Virus record (IMG/VR): IMGVR_UViG_3300045974_000760
Location: 62,001-126,000 of that record
Reading direction: 5' to 3' (one strand)
From: a virus
Length of the DNA stretch: 64,000 nucleotides
Shown: piece by piece, positions 46,394 through 53,809 of the stretch
Layout: each line of letters opens with the position of its first letter
How positions within the stretch are numbered: position 1 is the stretch's first letter
Notes under the pieces: generated by a model
The model's database searches: none
What the model was told of the DNA's origin: nothing
Seen by the model: the letters and a program-made list of their open reading frames with translations, nothing else
Made by a program: the position numbers and the translations under genes

Positions 46394-47332
46394 ATGTCCA
46401 GCAAGAAGCCCAACAAAGCAGCACCCATCGCAGCCGCCAAACAAGCCGAAGTCATTCAAGCCGCAAGCGAGCGGGTGAAGGGGCTCAGCATCGACACGGT
46501 GCTCGAGACCGCAGCAGCCCTACGAAGCAGCTTGAACAAGAAGGTGGATGAGATTGCCCAGGTTACGCAGAGCAAGCTCGGGGATGTTGCCGCTCTCGAC
46601 ATCGTCATCGCGGAGCGCAAGTCGACCATCTCCCGCTTGGCGGGCATCGACGCAGAGCTCGAGGGGTACGAGGCGAAGAAGGCGGACCTCGAGGCAGAGC
46701 TCACCGACCTCGAGGTGAAGAAGGTCGACCTCGAGAGGCAGCTCGCTGACGAGGACACGGCACGTGCGGCCCGCATCAAGCGGGAGGAGGAGCTGATTGC
46801 CCTCTCCCGCAAGCAGGAGAAGGAGGCATACGACTACAACATTGCGAAGGCGCGACGGGACCTCGAGGATGCGTTCCGAGCCGACCTCGAGAAACGCAAG
46901 CGTGAGGAGACGCTTCGCCGGGAGGACTGGGAGCGCCTCCTCAACCGCGAGAAGAACGACCACGAGGCGTGGCTTGCCTCGGGCAACATCGAGAAGATTC
47001 GCAAGGAGATGGAGGACGGCTTCACGCTCCAGCTCACGACGTCTCTCAACGCCCTCCGCTCTGACCTGACGGACAAGGCGAAGGATGCGGCGCGTCTTGC
47101 AGCCTCCCAGCTCGACAGCGTCAAGAGCCAGCTCGATAGCTCGAACGCGCAGCTCAAGGCGGCCAACCTCGAGCTCGAGCGTCTGCGTCTCGAGAACGCG
47201 GCGGCAGGGGCCCGTATCGAGAGCATCGCCGTCAAGGCGGTGGAGGGGGCGGCCTCTCGCGAGGGCTTCGCCAACCGAGTCGTCGAGACGGCGTTGCAGC
47301 AGCCGACGGTTCAGCCGCGCACCACGCGCTGA
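46394..47332 (+). CDS. Long coiled-coil protein
   Basis: 312 residues. Nearly all helical, with heptads: EGYEAKKADLEAELTDLEVK, then KKVDLERQLADEDTARAARI and RKEMEDGFTLQLTTSLNALR. A DUF-like EEALIALSRKQEKEA segment is not diagnostic. Could be a scaffolding or chromosome-organising protein. Ends with a terminator hairpin. Confidence 0.6.
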   Translation: MSSKKPNKAAPIAAAKQAEVIQAASERVKGLSIDTVLETAAALRSSLNKKVDEIAQVTQSKLGDVAALDIVIAERKSTISRLAGIDAELEGYEAKKADLEAELTDLEVKKVDLERQLADEDTARAARIKREEELIALSRKQEKEAYDYNIAKARRDLEDAFRADLEKRKREETLRREDWERLLNREKNDHEAWLASGNIEKIRKEMEDGFTLQLTTSLNALRSDLTDKAKDAARLAASQLDSVKSQLDSSNAQLKAANLELERLRLENAAAGARIESIAVKAVEGAASREGFANRVVETALQQPTVQPRTTR

Positions 47333-47358
47333 GATATTCGCGTCGGCGAGAAAATGTC

Positions 47359-47386
47359 AAAGCCCTCTTCCGAGGGCTTTTTCATT
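47359..47386 (+). terminator. Terminator, probably bidirectional
   Basis: AAAGCCCTC, TTCC loop, GAGGGCTTT then TTC. Marks the end of the + strand coiled-coil gene and, on the minus strand, the end of the tRNA/Pth2 unit. Confidence 0.75.
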
Positions 47387-47393
47387 AGCTATG

Positions 47394-47464
47394 CGGTTCT
47401 GGCTGGAGTCGAACCAGCTTCCGGGAAGTTAGAAATCCTTGTTCGGCCGTTGAACTACAGAACC
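47394..47464 (-). tRNA. tRNA-like gene, anticodon CTA (possible amber suppressor)
   Basis: 71 nt on the minus strand. Acceptor GGTTCTG/CAGAACC is perfect, D arm GTTC/GAAC has loop AACGGCC, T arm GCTGG-TTCGACT-CCAGC is perfect. Counting from both sides places loop TTCTAAC, so anticodon CTA; the alternative TCT (Arg) needs a worse stem. The anticodon stem has only three Watson-Crick pairs (GGA/TCC) with mismatches at both ends. No encoded CCA. Confidence 0.55.
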
Positions 47465-47519
47465 TTGGTGCTCCCGAGTACGCCGTCGCGAAGGTGGGAG
47501 CGGGGCCGTCTCTACAACA

Positions 47520-47843
47520 TCAACGAGCGAGTGCAAGAGGAAGTTTGCGCACCAGCTTACTGCTCTTGTTGCCTGGCTCGAGCGCGAAGGCGGTCAAGCT
47601 GTTGTTGAGGTCGGGCTCGAAGAAGAGGGCCGTACGGAGGCCTCGTAGACTCGCCTCTTCAGCCAGCCGGCGGAGCTACGTTTCGTCAGGCACGGATAGA
47701 ACTGCGAGCGTGTTACTAGCGGCATACCAGCTCTCCTCCAGATCGCGATGGTGAGCTTGAAACACACGGCACGCATGACACGCTTGAGCGACTTGGAGAC
47801 CGGGAGGCAGATCTGCTCTGACGATGACATAAAGTTTCTCCAT
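47520..47843 (-). CDS. pth2: Peptidyl-tRNA hydrolase Pth2, frame-disrupted
   Basis: Minus strand, ATG at 47843. EKLYVIVRADLPPGLQVAQA, then CHACRV and SWYAASNTLAVLSVPDE match the Pth2 core. The frame then meets TAG at 47676-47678. One base back (-1) it continues NVAPPAEEASLRGLRTALFF, then EPDLNNSLTAFALEPGNKSS and VRKLPLALA, the expected Pth2 C-terminus, ending at TGA 47520-47522. Total about 108 residues, normal for the family. Either an A was lost in the AAA just before the stop, or -1 frameshifting occurs. It hydrolyses stalled peptidyl-tRNA and lies directly upstream of a tRNA-like gene. Confidence 0.75.
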
Positions 47844-48120
47844 CGGCGTACTCCTCATTCTCAAGGATGGGCCGTTCAACTCGGATGTAACTCTCAAGCG
47901 CAGTCACATCAGCAAGAAGATCGCAGCCTTCCTTGTGCTTACAATCTGCCTTCTTGGTGGTGCGCGTGTCGTATCTCGCTCGACAAGAATCGCAGAGATA
48001 GTCGTACCCGACGACGCAGCAACGCATCGTCACGGGCGACTCCTTCCACATCTCCTCCTTGGCGCGGTCGACCATCCGCTCGATCCGATCGAGCAGCTCT
48101 AGGTCCATCGACGACATCAC
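47716..48120 (-). CDS. Zinc-ribbon-like hypothetical protein, end uncertain
   Basis: Minus strand, ATG 48120. About 95 well-behaved residues (SSMDLELLDRIERMVDRAKE, then YDYLCDSCRARYDTRTTKKA and CKHKEGC) with two Cys pairs suggest a zinc site. The rest (Ser/Arg-rich to 47716) overlaps Pth2 in another frame and is probably not real, so the natural stop may have been near 47850. Its ATG overlaps the stop of the gene upstream. Confidence 0.5.
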   Translation of the reverse strand: MMSSMDLELLDRIERMVDRAKEEMWKESPVTMRCCVVGYDYLCDSCRARYDTRTTKKADCKHKEGCDLLADVTALESYIRVERPILENEEYADGETLCHRQSRSASRSPSRSSVSCVPCVSSSPSRSGGELVCR

Positions 48121-48476
48121 TCCGCTGCCTCGTCCTTCTTGTACGGCACCTTCACGCGAGGCGGAGGAGCGGGGATCGCCCCTTCCTTGTTCGCGAGCCA
48201 GGTTGTCAGCGCCTCTTTCGATACGTCTGCTTCCCCGATCATCGCGTCGCGGAAAACGATGACGAGTAGAGAGATATTCGGGAAGTTATGCTCGAACCCG
48301 TTCTCCTTCTGCACCTTGTGGGAACGCTCGATACGTCGGTACGGGAAACCACGTATGAAGCCCCAAGCAAGATTGCCGTACCGGCCTTCTTCCTTGCAGT
48401 GCTTACGGAACGACTTGTGGAACGCCTTGATCTTCTCTTGCTCTTCAGCTGGCAACTGCTTGTAGTTCTCGAACAT
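48117..48476 (-). CDS. Hypothetical protein
   Basis: Minus strand, 119 residues from ATG 48476 (GAGAGGACTACAACC). ENYKQLPAEEQEKIKAFHKS, then WGFIRGFPYRRIERSHKVQK and NISLLVIVFRDAMIGEADVS; Pro/Lys-rich end. No domain recognised. First gene of the minus-strand island with the previous two. The divergent gap to 48645 holds a GGGATAAG element on the + strand. Confidence 0.6.
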   Translation of the reverse strand: MFENYKQLPAEEQEKIKAFHKSFRKHCKEEGRYGNLAWGFIRGFPYRRIERSHKVQKENGFEHNFPNISLLVIVFRDAMIGEADVSKEALTTWLANKEGAIPAPPPRVKVPYKKDEAAE

Positions 48477-48616
48477 GGTTGTAGTCCTCTCTATTGAAGG
48501 TTCTTGTTGTGGAGTCAACAACAAGCAACTGGGAGGACCACGAGGCAGCTAGAAGAAGTGCATGACTCACCGAACATAACACGCGTACTTCGCCGCGCAA
48601 TATCGCGAGGCAATGT

Positions 48617-48626
48617 CCGGGATAAG
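48617..48626 (+). promoter_or_regulatory. CCGGGATAAG promoter element
   Basis: CCGGGATAAG only 20 bases before ATG 48646, with AAAGGAGG between. The second box is missing, so if this copy is functional the first box acts on its own (as a -10-like box), or transcription starts within the gene. Confidence 0.4.
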
Positions 48627-48645
48627 GAAGCTGAAAGGAGGTCTT

Positions 48646-49755
48646 ATGGATGAGGATTTGGATGAACGAGACGCCATGTACCGCGACACGTTGTACATCC
48701 ACACGTGGAGCTTTATTGCCGCGCAGATGGAAGGGCGGCCGGTCGTAGACCAGTGTGTGGTCTACGCGTCGGAGAGTGAGCCTCATGTCCACATTCTGGA
48801 CAAGGGCGCGTTCGTGAACCCGCGTAACGTGTTGATTTTCCAGCCCGATGAGGAGGTGGCATTCGAGGCGTACGAGATTGGTGAGCCGCTCGGGATGAAG
48901 GTGATTCGCGGGGAGTTCGAGGAGATCTACCTTGAGTGCCGGAGAAGGGCAGGGCTGATGTTCTTCGAGACGGGCTCTCCGGCACCAGAGCGGGTTGGGC
49001 AGCTGCGCCACATCATCACGCAGGTTCTTGATACACGCGCCCTACTCGCAGTCTTCATCCCCAAGCCCACCGAGGAAGAGCTCGATCATGCGGTGGCGTA
49101 CATGAAGCGCGTCCACACCTATGACTACGAGGGCAAGGCGCTCGAGAAGGCTTTCACGCGCGGTGGGGTAGAAGAAGTCAATTACCTGCTGAACGCGGTG
49201 GGGATGAACGGACTGCCCGAGGACGTCTTCACCGCACTCAGCGAGAAGAGCCGTACGTTGTCCATCAACGGACTCGTCGACATGTACCACCCAGCAGTCC
49301 ACGCCAGCATCGAGGCTAAGCGCCGCGACTCACCCTGGGTGCTCTACGCACGAGCTCTACGTGAGACGGTCTGGGACGAGATCGGAATGGCGTACCGCAT
49401 CGGGGTCCAGGGAATCATCTACTCGGAGGTCATCTCCGCAGGTGTACTGCTTTTCGACGTGACGCGCTTCGGCAGTTCGAAGCAAGCACAGAAGCAACGC
49501 AAGACAGCCGCGCAGCTTGTAATGCGCCTTTTCAACATCGACACCAGCATCGATCAGAAAGAAGAGACCAAGAACCATGGCACGATCTCCAATGCAGTCC
49601 GCCGACGTTTCGCAGACCTCCACGAGCTCCAATGCAACGCCCTCCGTCGCGAAGCTGGTCTTGGTGTGGAGCTGCATGCCCCTGAAGATGTTGCGGGGCT
49701 CGGGGACGATGAAGTTCATCGAGGAGGAAGTGGGCCTCGAAGCCCACATCGTTGA
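48646..49755 (+). CDS. Hypothetical protein, C-terminus uncertain
   Basis: ATG 48646 with AAAGGAGGTCTT. Residues 1-310 are consistent (YRDTLYIHTWSFIAAQMEGR, then VNPRNVLIFQPDEEVAFEAY and VLYARALRETVWDEIGMAYR). After about residue 312 the frame overlaps the gene at 49577 and becomes Arg/Gly-rich. No known domain. First gene of the unit. Confidence 0.55.
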   Translation: MDEDLDERDAMYRDTLYIHTWSFIAAQMEGRPVVDQCVVYASESEPHVHILDKGAFVNPRNVLIFQPDEEVAFEAYEIGEPLGMKVIRGEFEEIYLECRRRAGLMFFETGSPAPERVGQLRHIITQVLDTRALLAVFIPKPTEEELDHAVAYMKRVHTYDYEGKALEKAFTRGGVEEVNYLLNAVGMNGLPEDVFTALSEKSRTLSINGLVDMYHPAVHASIEAKRRDSPWVLYARALRETVWDEIGMAYRIGVQGIIYSEVISAGVLLFDVTRFGSSKQAQKQRKTAAQLVMRLFNIDTSIDQKEETKNHGTISNAVRRRFADLHELQCNALRREAGLGVELHAPEDVAGLGDDEVHRGGSGPRSPHR

Positions 49756-50347
49756 CCCCAAGGACAAGGGGAAAATCGACCCCGGGCAGTACGCCGGGGT
49801 CATCGCAATGCGGCCCATGATGGGCGCGCCCGCCAAGGGAAAAGTAGAGCGCGTCTCCTCAGCCGGAGGATTCGACGTCCTGTGGCTCGACCACCAAACC
49901 TCCCACCTCACGGAGCATATGAGGAACGTCATCCGGCGTATGGCGGGCGAGACACCTGTGGAGGTCGAGGCCCCCAAGCTCGCGCTCGCCCCCCCGGCGG
50001 AGGTCCACATCCCTGTGCCGATGAACTACCTCCCACAAGTGGAGGTGTCCGAGAGCGAGCAGAGCGTTATGCTTGCCCTCTACGAGAAGGAGAACAAGGA
50101 GCTCGGCGAAGAGCTGCGCGCGGTACGCGAAGAGGCAGAAGCCGCTCATACGCGCGGTAATTACCTCGCCGCAGAGAACGATCGCCTGACCCGCTCTCTT
50201 GCTGAGGCGAACGCCACAATCGACAGTATGCAGGAGCTGAAGAAGGCAGCGAAGGCATTGGCTCCCTTCCGCACGTTGCTCGAGCAGGGGGTCATGACGA
50301 AACAGCAAGTGCAAGAGCACATCTTGCGCTTGATCGACTTCGGCTAG
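49577..50347 (+). CDS. Hypothetical protein with C-terminal coiled coil
   Basis: 256 residues. Acidic/basic N-terminus, FIEEEVGLEAHIVDPKDKGK, then GQYAGVIAMRPMMGAPAKGK and FDVLWLDHQTSHLTEHMRNV. C-terminal heptads (EKENKELGEELRAVREEAEA, then ENDRLTRSLAEANATIDSMQ). ATG has only a weak Shine-Dalgarno. Function unknown. Confidence 0.6.
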   Translation: MARSPMQSADVSQTSTSSNATPSVAKLVLVWSCMPLKMLRGSGTMKFIEEEVGLEAHIVDPKDKGKIDPGQYAGVIAMRPMMGAPAKGKVERVSSAGGFDVLWLDHQTSHLTEHMRNVIRRMAGETPVEVEAPKLALAPPAEVHIPVPMNYLPQVEVSESEQSVMLALYEKENKELGEELRAVREEAEAAHTRGNYLAAENDRLTRSLAEANATIDSMQELKKAAKALAPFRTLLEQGVMTKQQVQEHILRLIDFG

Positions 50348-50359
50348 AATGGGCGGGGT

Positions 50360-50602
50360 ATGGACCCACATAAAGTAGCCGCGATGCGAATCGTGGCCGT
50401 TCCTTGTACCCGGGAAGAGATGACCGCCAAGCTCACAAGTATCCGTAGCGACTTCCACCGCGACGGCTTCGTGGTGAAGCAGGCAGTGCAGCGGCCCGGA
50501 CGTATCCACGGGCATCGCTGCGAAGTACTCTCCGTCACGGGCATCAAGGAACTCGACAAGCGCCTACAACCGCTGCCACGCTCTGCGGATGGCAACGGAT
50601 AA
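50360..50602 (+). CDS. Hypothetical small protein
   Basis: 80 residues. DPHKVAAMRIVAVPCTREEM, then KLTSIRSDFHRDGFVVKQAV. A TAGAAT box ends 9 bases before the ATG and there is no Shine-Dalgarno, so it may start leaderless. Overlaps the next gene by 14 bases. Confidence 0.5.
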   Translation: MDPHKVAAMRIVAVPCTREEMTAKLTSIRSDFHRDGFVVKQAVQRPGRIHGHRCEVLSVTGIKELDKRLQPLPRSADGNG

Positions 50603-50897
50603 AGAAGGCACCGTAGAACAACAGAACCTCGAGTTCCGCCGCGCTATCCAATCCGCGTACACCACGGTGCAAGCCGCCGAGGCGTCACGTGGATTGGGTA
50701 GTGTGACGTACGAGGAGCTGATGCAGCAGCAGGTGGACATGATTGAAGGTTCGGGGACAGATACGCGCCCCAGCATCCTTCAACGCATCGACCGGGTGGA
50801 GGCCGACATCCTTGCCGTGGTTGGGCAGGTGAAGGAGCTACCGGTCGAGTACGTCCTCCAGCCGAACGGGGAGCTGGACGCCAACACAGCACCTTGA
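50589..50897 (+). CDS. Hypothetical protein
   Basis: 102 residues from ATG 50589. Helical (QQNLEFRRAIQSAYTTVQAA, then LMQQQVDMIEGSGTDTRPSI). Overlaps the end of the minus-strand hydrolase frame on the other strand. No domain recognised. Confidence 0.5.
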   Translation: MATDKEGTVEQQNLEFRRAIQSAYTTVQAAEASRGLGSVTYEELMQQQVDMIEGSGTDTRPSILQRIDRVEADILAVVGQVKELPVEYVLQPNGELDANTAP

Positions 50898-51477
50898 GGG
50901 GTGCTAACTCTTCGGGGAGTTTCGGAGGTGCGACGCGGCCGGGGATTGTCTGGGAGAAGTTCCAGCGGGCGACGGCCTTCGGCTCATCAGCCTGGCAAGT
51001 CCCCAGGGTGTAGCCGCTGAGGTTCCCGCAGGCGCCGATGCTTTGCTTCAACATGCGGTGAGCCGCACGGAGGCACTTCTTGCGGTCGGCGATCAAGTCA
51101 GCGCCGGACCACCCTTCAGCTGTCTTACCTTCGCCGATGTGAATCTGTGCGAGGCAGAAAGAAGTGGCTTTGCCTTTCCACTCATCGCAGGCGCCCTTGA
51201 TGCATTTGCCATCGTCGACATCCTTGCGGTACCCCGACTCGAAGAAGGTGACGGCAATCAACAACTGGGCAGTTTGGATGCGTCCGTTTTTGCCCTTGAA
51301 GATTGGTTCTTCTTCCGCCACAACCGTAGCCATGTCGCGCGCAATACTGTTGTAGCGCGCCTTAGCTTGTTCTACCGTCTCGTTGTGCGGGTAGTGCTTC
51401 GCCCACGCGACACGCTTCTCTACAGGTGAAATCAGCAACATCACCGAGAGGATCCAAGTAGTGAGTAGTTCAATCAT
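50644..51477 (-). CDS. Murein hydrolase / lytic transglycosylase-like, minus strand
   Basis: Minus strand from ATG 51477 (no clear Shine-Dalgarno; in-frame ATGs lie upstream). A membrane segment IELLTTWILSVMLLISPVEK comes first, then the SLT-type pattern LLIAVTFFESGYRKDVDDGK (catalytic Glu in FFESGY), SFCLAQIHIG and an SGYTLGTC end. After about residue 195 (APLKVLC) the frame is Pro/Arg-rich and coincides with the + strand gene at 50589, so the natural end is probably near 50890. Likely degrades peptidoglycan, at lysis or at entry. Its position facing + strand genes is odd. Confidence 0.6.
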   Translation of the reverse strand: MIELLTTWILSVMLLISPVEKRVAWAKHYPHNETVEQAKARYNSIARDMATVVAEEEPIFKGKNGRIQTAQLLIAVTFFESGYRKDVDDGKCIKGACDEWKGKATSFCLAQIHIGEGKTAEGWSGADLIADRKKCLRAAHRMLKQSIGACGNLSGYTLGTCQADEPKAVARWNFSQTIPGRVAPPKLPEELAPLKVLCWRPAPRSAGGRTRPVAPSPAQPRQGCRPPPGRCVEGCWGAYLSPNLQSCPPAAASAPRTSHYPIHVTPRRLAPWCTRIG

Positions 51478-51526
51478 CGGACCGAAAGAGGTAGTAGGTC
51501 CCGCCACGCTGTCAACTGAGGAATAC

Positions 51527-51976
51527 ATGACCACACCTGATACAACCGTGCCCGCTGTCGCAACCGCCCCCGTCGAGAAGCGGGTCATCCGTCGCCGTAA
51601 GTTGGAGGACCTCATCAATACGATTGGGGAGCGCTACTTCTCGTTGCCGGGCGTTCCAGATGGGAAGTTGTTGTTGAGTGTTGAGACTGCGGGGGATGCG
51701 TACACCACGGCGGTTGTGAACGAGCAGATGGCGCTCGTGTTCGAGGGCAAGGGGAAGAACCTCGCCGAGGCGCTGGTCGATACGCTGCGCGGGGTTGTCG
51801 AAGCGGAGACCGCGTCGGATGCGGAAGCAGAGGCAATCCGCAAGCTCGAGGAGGAGCTCGCGGCGAAGAAGCTGGCGGCGAAGTCGAAGAAGAACATCCT
51901 CTCCGACTGGAAGGGCTTCGGCAAGAGCGGGGGCGGGGACGAGGCGGCGGACGCCGAGACCGCTGAAGCCAAGTGA
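51527..51976 (+). CDS. Hypothetical protein with charged coiled tail
   Basis: 149 residues from ATG 51527 (CTGAGGAATAC). VEKRVIRRRKLEDLINTIGE, then GVPDGKLLLSVETAGDAYTT; C-terminal helix EAEAIRKLEEELAAKKLAAK and an acidic Gly tail. Function unknown. Four-base overlap with the next gene. Confidence 0.55.
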   Translation: MTTPDTTVPAVATAPVEKRVIRRRKLEDLINTIGERYFSLPGVPDGKLLLSVETAGDAYTTAVVNEQMALVFEGKGKNLAEALVDTLRGVVEAETASDAEAEAIRKLEEELAAKKLAAKSKKNILSDWKGFGKSGGGDEAADAETAEAK

Positions 51977-52686
51977 GCTTCGAGGTCTGGAAGAGCTGGT
52001 CGGTGTACCCGCTCAACTTCCGTACGTGGCCGTCGATGGCTACGTGCGACCTGCACGGCCGCATCATTACGCGGTCGCTGTACAGCAAGGCAGCAGAGGC
52101 GGCGCCGGAGGACAGTGCGTTCCGCGTGTTTCTGTTGAAGCACAATCTGACGATTGACCACGCGGACGTGGGGTATGTGCGGGCGTACTTGCTCGCCTTC
52201 CCTCCAGTCCAGAAGGAGGAGCCTGTTGGCCTTGATACCCCTGCTGCCCGCAACCACCGAGACATCAAACCCAAAGCTCGGGAAAAGCGTCTCCTGGGCG
52301 ATAAAGCAAATGGAGCGCGGGAGGGAGGTGACGCGCTTGCAGTGGGTCGACCCTCCGAAGCGCCCACCGTACCTGTACAGGTCCCTCACGTTGAGCGCGC
52401 TGTGTCGAATACCAGCGCACGTGAGTCTGCCGGCGAATCCGGAGGCGCAGTTGCGAACGAACAAGTCGTACCTGTACGAGCTGAGCCTGCAGGACAAGGA
52501 GGCGAAGGATTGGGTGCGCCTGGACTTCTGGCTTCGGGACAACGGTATACGGCGGCACTAGACTCGTTCCACAAGGGGCGTCGAGTGCGGCGGGGTATCT
52601 GGCCCGTCTCGCAGTGGAAGACGGAGGAGAAGAGTCCATCGCGTGACATGTTCGCGATGGATTGGGAGATCTGGTCGCCGTTATGA
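51973..52686 (+). CDS. Two-part ORF: hypothetical N-terminus and DUF2829/Tad2-like C-terminus
   Basis: GTG 51973 (GTGA overlap). Residues 1-85 (FEVWKSWSVYPLNFRTWPSM, then DSAFRVFLLKHNLTIDHADV) look real. Residues about 85-190 are Arg/Ala/Gly-rich and overlap the gene at 52226 in another frame. The last 45 (ALDSFHKGRRVRRGIWPVSQ, then RDMFAMDWEIWSPL) match the short DUF2829 pattern (AL..L..GKRVRR..W, then DMLA.DWEI) used by the Thoeris inhibitor Tad2. The true gene arrangement here is uncertain; no separate start for the last part is clear. Confidence 0.45.
   Translation: MSFEVWKSWSVYPLNFRTWPSMATCDLHGRIITRSLYSKAAEAAPEDSAFRVFLLKHNLTIDHADVGYVRAYLLAFPPVQKEEPVGLDTPAARNHRDIKPKAREKRLLGDKANGAREGGDALAVGRPSEAPTVPVQVPHVERAVSNTSARESAGESGGAVANEQVVPVRAEPAGQGGEGLGAPGLLASGQRYTAALDSFHKGRRVRRGIWPVSQWKTEEKSPSRDMFAMDWEIWSPL
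52226..52561 (+). CDS. DUF2829/Tad2-like distant relative
   Basis: 111 residues from TTG 52226 with a perfect Shine-Dalgarno (AAGGAGGAGCCTG). SVSWAIKQMERGREVTRLQW at about 20-39 resembles the DUF2829 opening (AL..L..GK.V.R..W), and the domain ends LQDKEAKDWVRLDFW. Similarity is weak, but a more typical DUF2829-like end follows immediately in the overlapping frame. Tad2 proteins sequester the Thoeris signal molecule. Role inferred only. Confidence 0.45.
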   Translation: MALIPLLPATTETSNPKLGKSVSWAIKQMERGREVTRLQWVDPPKRPPYLYRSLTLSALCRIPAHVSLPANPEAQLRTNKSYLYELSLQDKEAKDWVRLDFWLRDNGIRRH

Positions 52687-52729
52687 GGAGGGTGCTTGTT
52701 CAGGCCCTTTTCATAGCTACAACTCTCGG

Positions 52730-53809
52730 ATGACACTTCCGATCTACGCCGGCTCCTACAAGGACTACACCGGCTTTTGGTCTCCGGGCATCTACAAGTA
52801 CAACCTGCAGGCTATTGGCCCCCTCAGCGATGAGGCGGATAAGCGCACTGCGGTCATCGCTGCGACAGAGGGCGGGGCGTACGACGCCTCGAACTTCTAC
52901 GACCGGTGCATTGCGACACACGGCCTGATTCAGTTCTGCGACGCGAGCATGTTTGGCGTCTGTGACTTGTTGGGCGCGGTGGCGGACTACGATGTGACGA
53001 AGATCGAAGCGGTGGGCGAGTACGCCGCACATCGAGCCTTCTCGTTCACCAAGTCCACGGGCAGGTGGCGGTTCTTCGACAACGCCAAGAGGGCCCCCGT
53101 CCTCACGCTCGAGCAGCAGCGCCACCTGTGGATTCTGAACTCCGACGGGCACTCGTGGGATGAGGCATCGAAGACCGTAGCCAAGGGGTGGATCCAGGCT
53201 CTGTCCGCTGTGTGGGCCGATGAAGATGTACGCGCGCTCCAACGCCGCTACGTCGCGCAGAAGCTCATGGGCTTCGTCATGGCCCCCGTCCGCCCCATCC
53301 TGTTCGGCGATGTCGCCTTCGGGGAGAACATCACACTCGCCGGGCAGGCCGCCTACTTGTCCTTCGCCGCCAACCTCCCCGCAGTTGCTGGAGCTCAGTT
53401 CGCCAAGCTCTCCCCCTCCCTCGAGCGCGGCACCATGGAGTGGCTCCTCGAGCTACTACGTGTTCTTACCTTCGGCGCCGGTATCCCCATCTACGTCGAC
53501 CGCTACAACAAGATCCGCCCCCACCTCGAGCGCCTCTACGACGTCGACCTACCCGACACCGCCGCTCTCCTCAAGGCCGGCACAACTGCGCTCGACCACC
53601 CCCCAGCAAGCAACCCAATCGGCGCTTCTGTTGCGCAGCATGCCTTGATTGCTGCTGGATTCGATCTCGGCCCCATGGGCGCCGATGGCGTCTTCGGAGC
53701 TCGCAGCAAATCCGCCCTGGTTGAGTTCCAACGCACCCACGGACTTACTCCCGATGGCATCCTCGGCCCCAAGTCGAGTGATGCCCTGCTCAAAGTTCTC
53801 AACGGCTGA
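52730..53809 (+). CDS. Endolysin with C-terminal peptidoglycan-binding domain
   Basis: 359 residues from ATG 52730. The N-terminal catalytic-type region has AVIAATEGGAYDASNFYDRC (Glu47 in TEGG, a likely catalytic acid) and THGLIQFCDASMFGVCDLLG, as in phage lysozyme-like muramidases. Residues about 300-358 (QHALIAAGFDLGPMGADGVF, then GARSKSALVEFQRTHGL and GILGPKSSDALL) are a PG_binding_1 domain. No signal peptide, so it would need a holin. A stem (GGGTGCTTG/CAGGCCC-like) and TTTTCATAGC precede it. Confidence 0.75.
   Translation: MTLPIYAGSYKDYTGFWSPGIYKYNLQAIGPLSDEADKRTAVIAATEGGAYDASNFYDRCIATHGLIQFCDASMFGVCDLLGAVADYDVTKIEAVGEYAAHRAFSFTKSTGRWRFFDNAKRAPVLTLEQQRHLWILNSDGHSWDEASKTVAKGWIQALSAVWADEDVRALQRRYVAQKLMGFVMAPVRPILFGDVAFGENITLAGQAAYLSFAANLPAVAGAQFAKLSPSLERGTMEWLLELLRVLTFGAGIPIYVDRYNKIRPHLERLYDVDLPDTAALLKAGTTALDHPPASNPIGASVAQHALIAAGFDLGPMGADGVFGARSKSALVEFQRTHGLTPDGILGPKSSDALLKVLNG

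Noticed and set aside
46797-47432. Arg-rich frames overlapping the coiled-coil gene on both strands
   Set aside because: Low-complexity mirror frames of a Lys/Glu-rich gene, without start signals.
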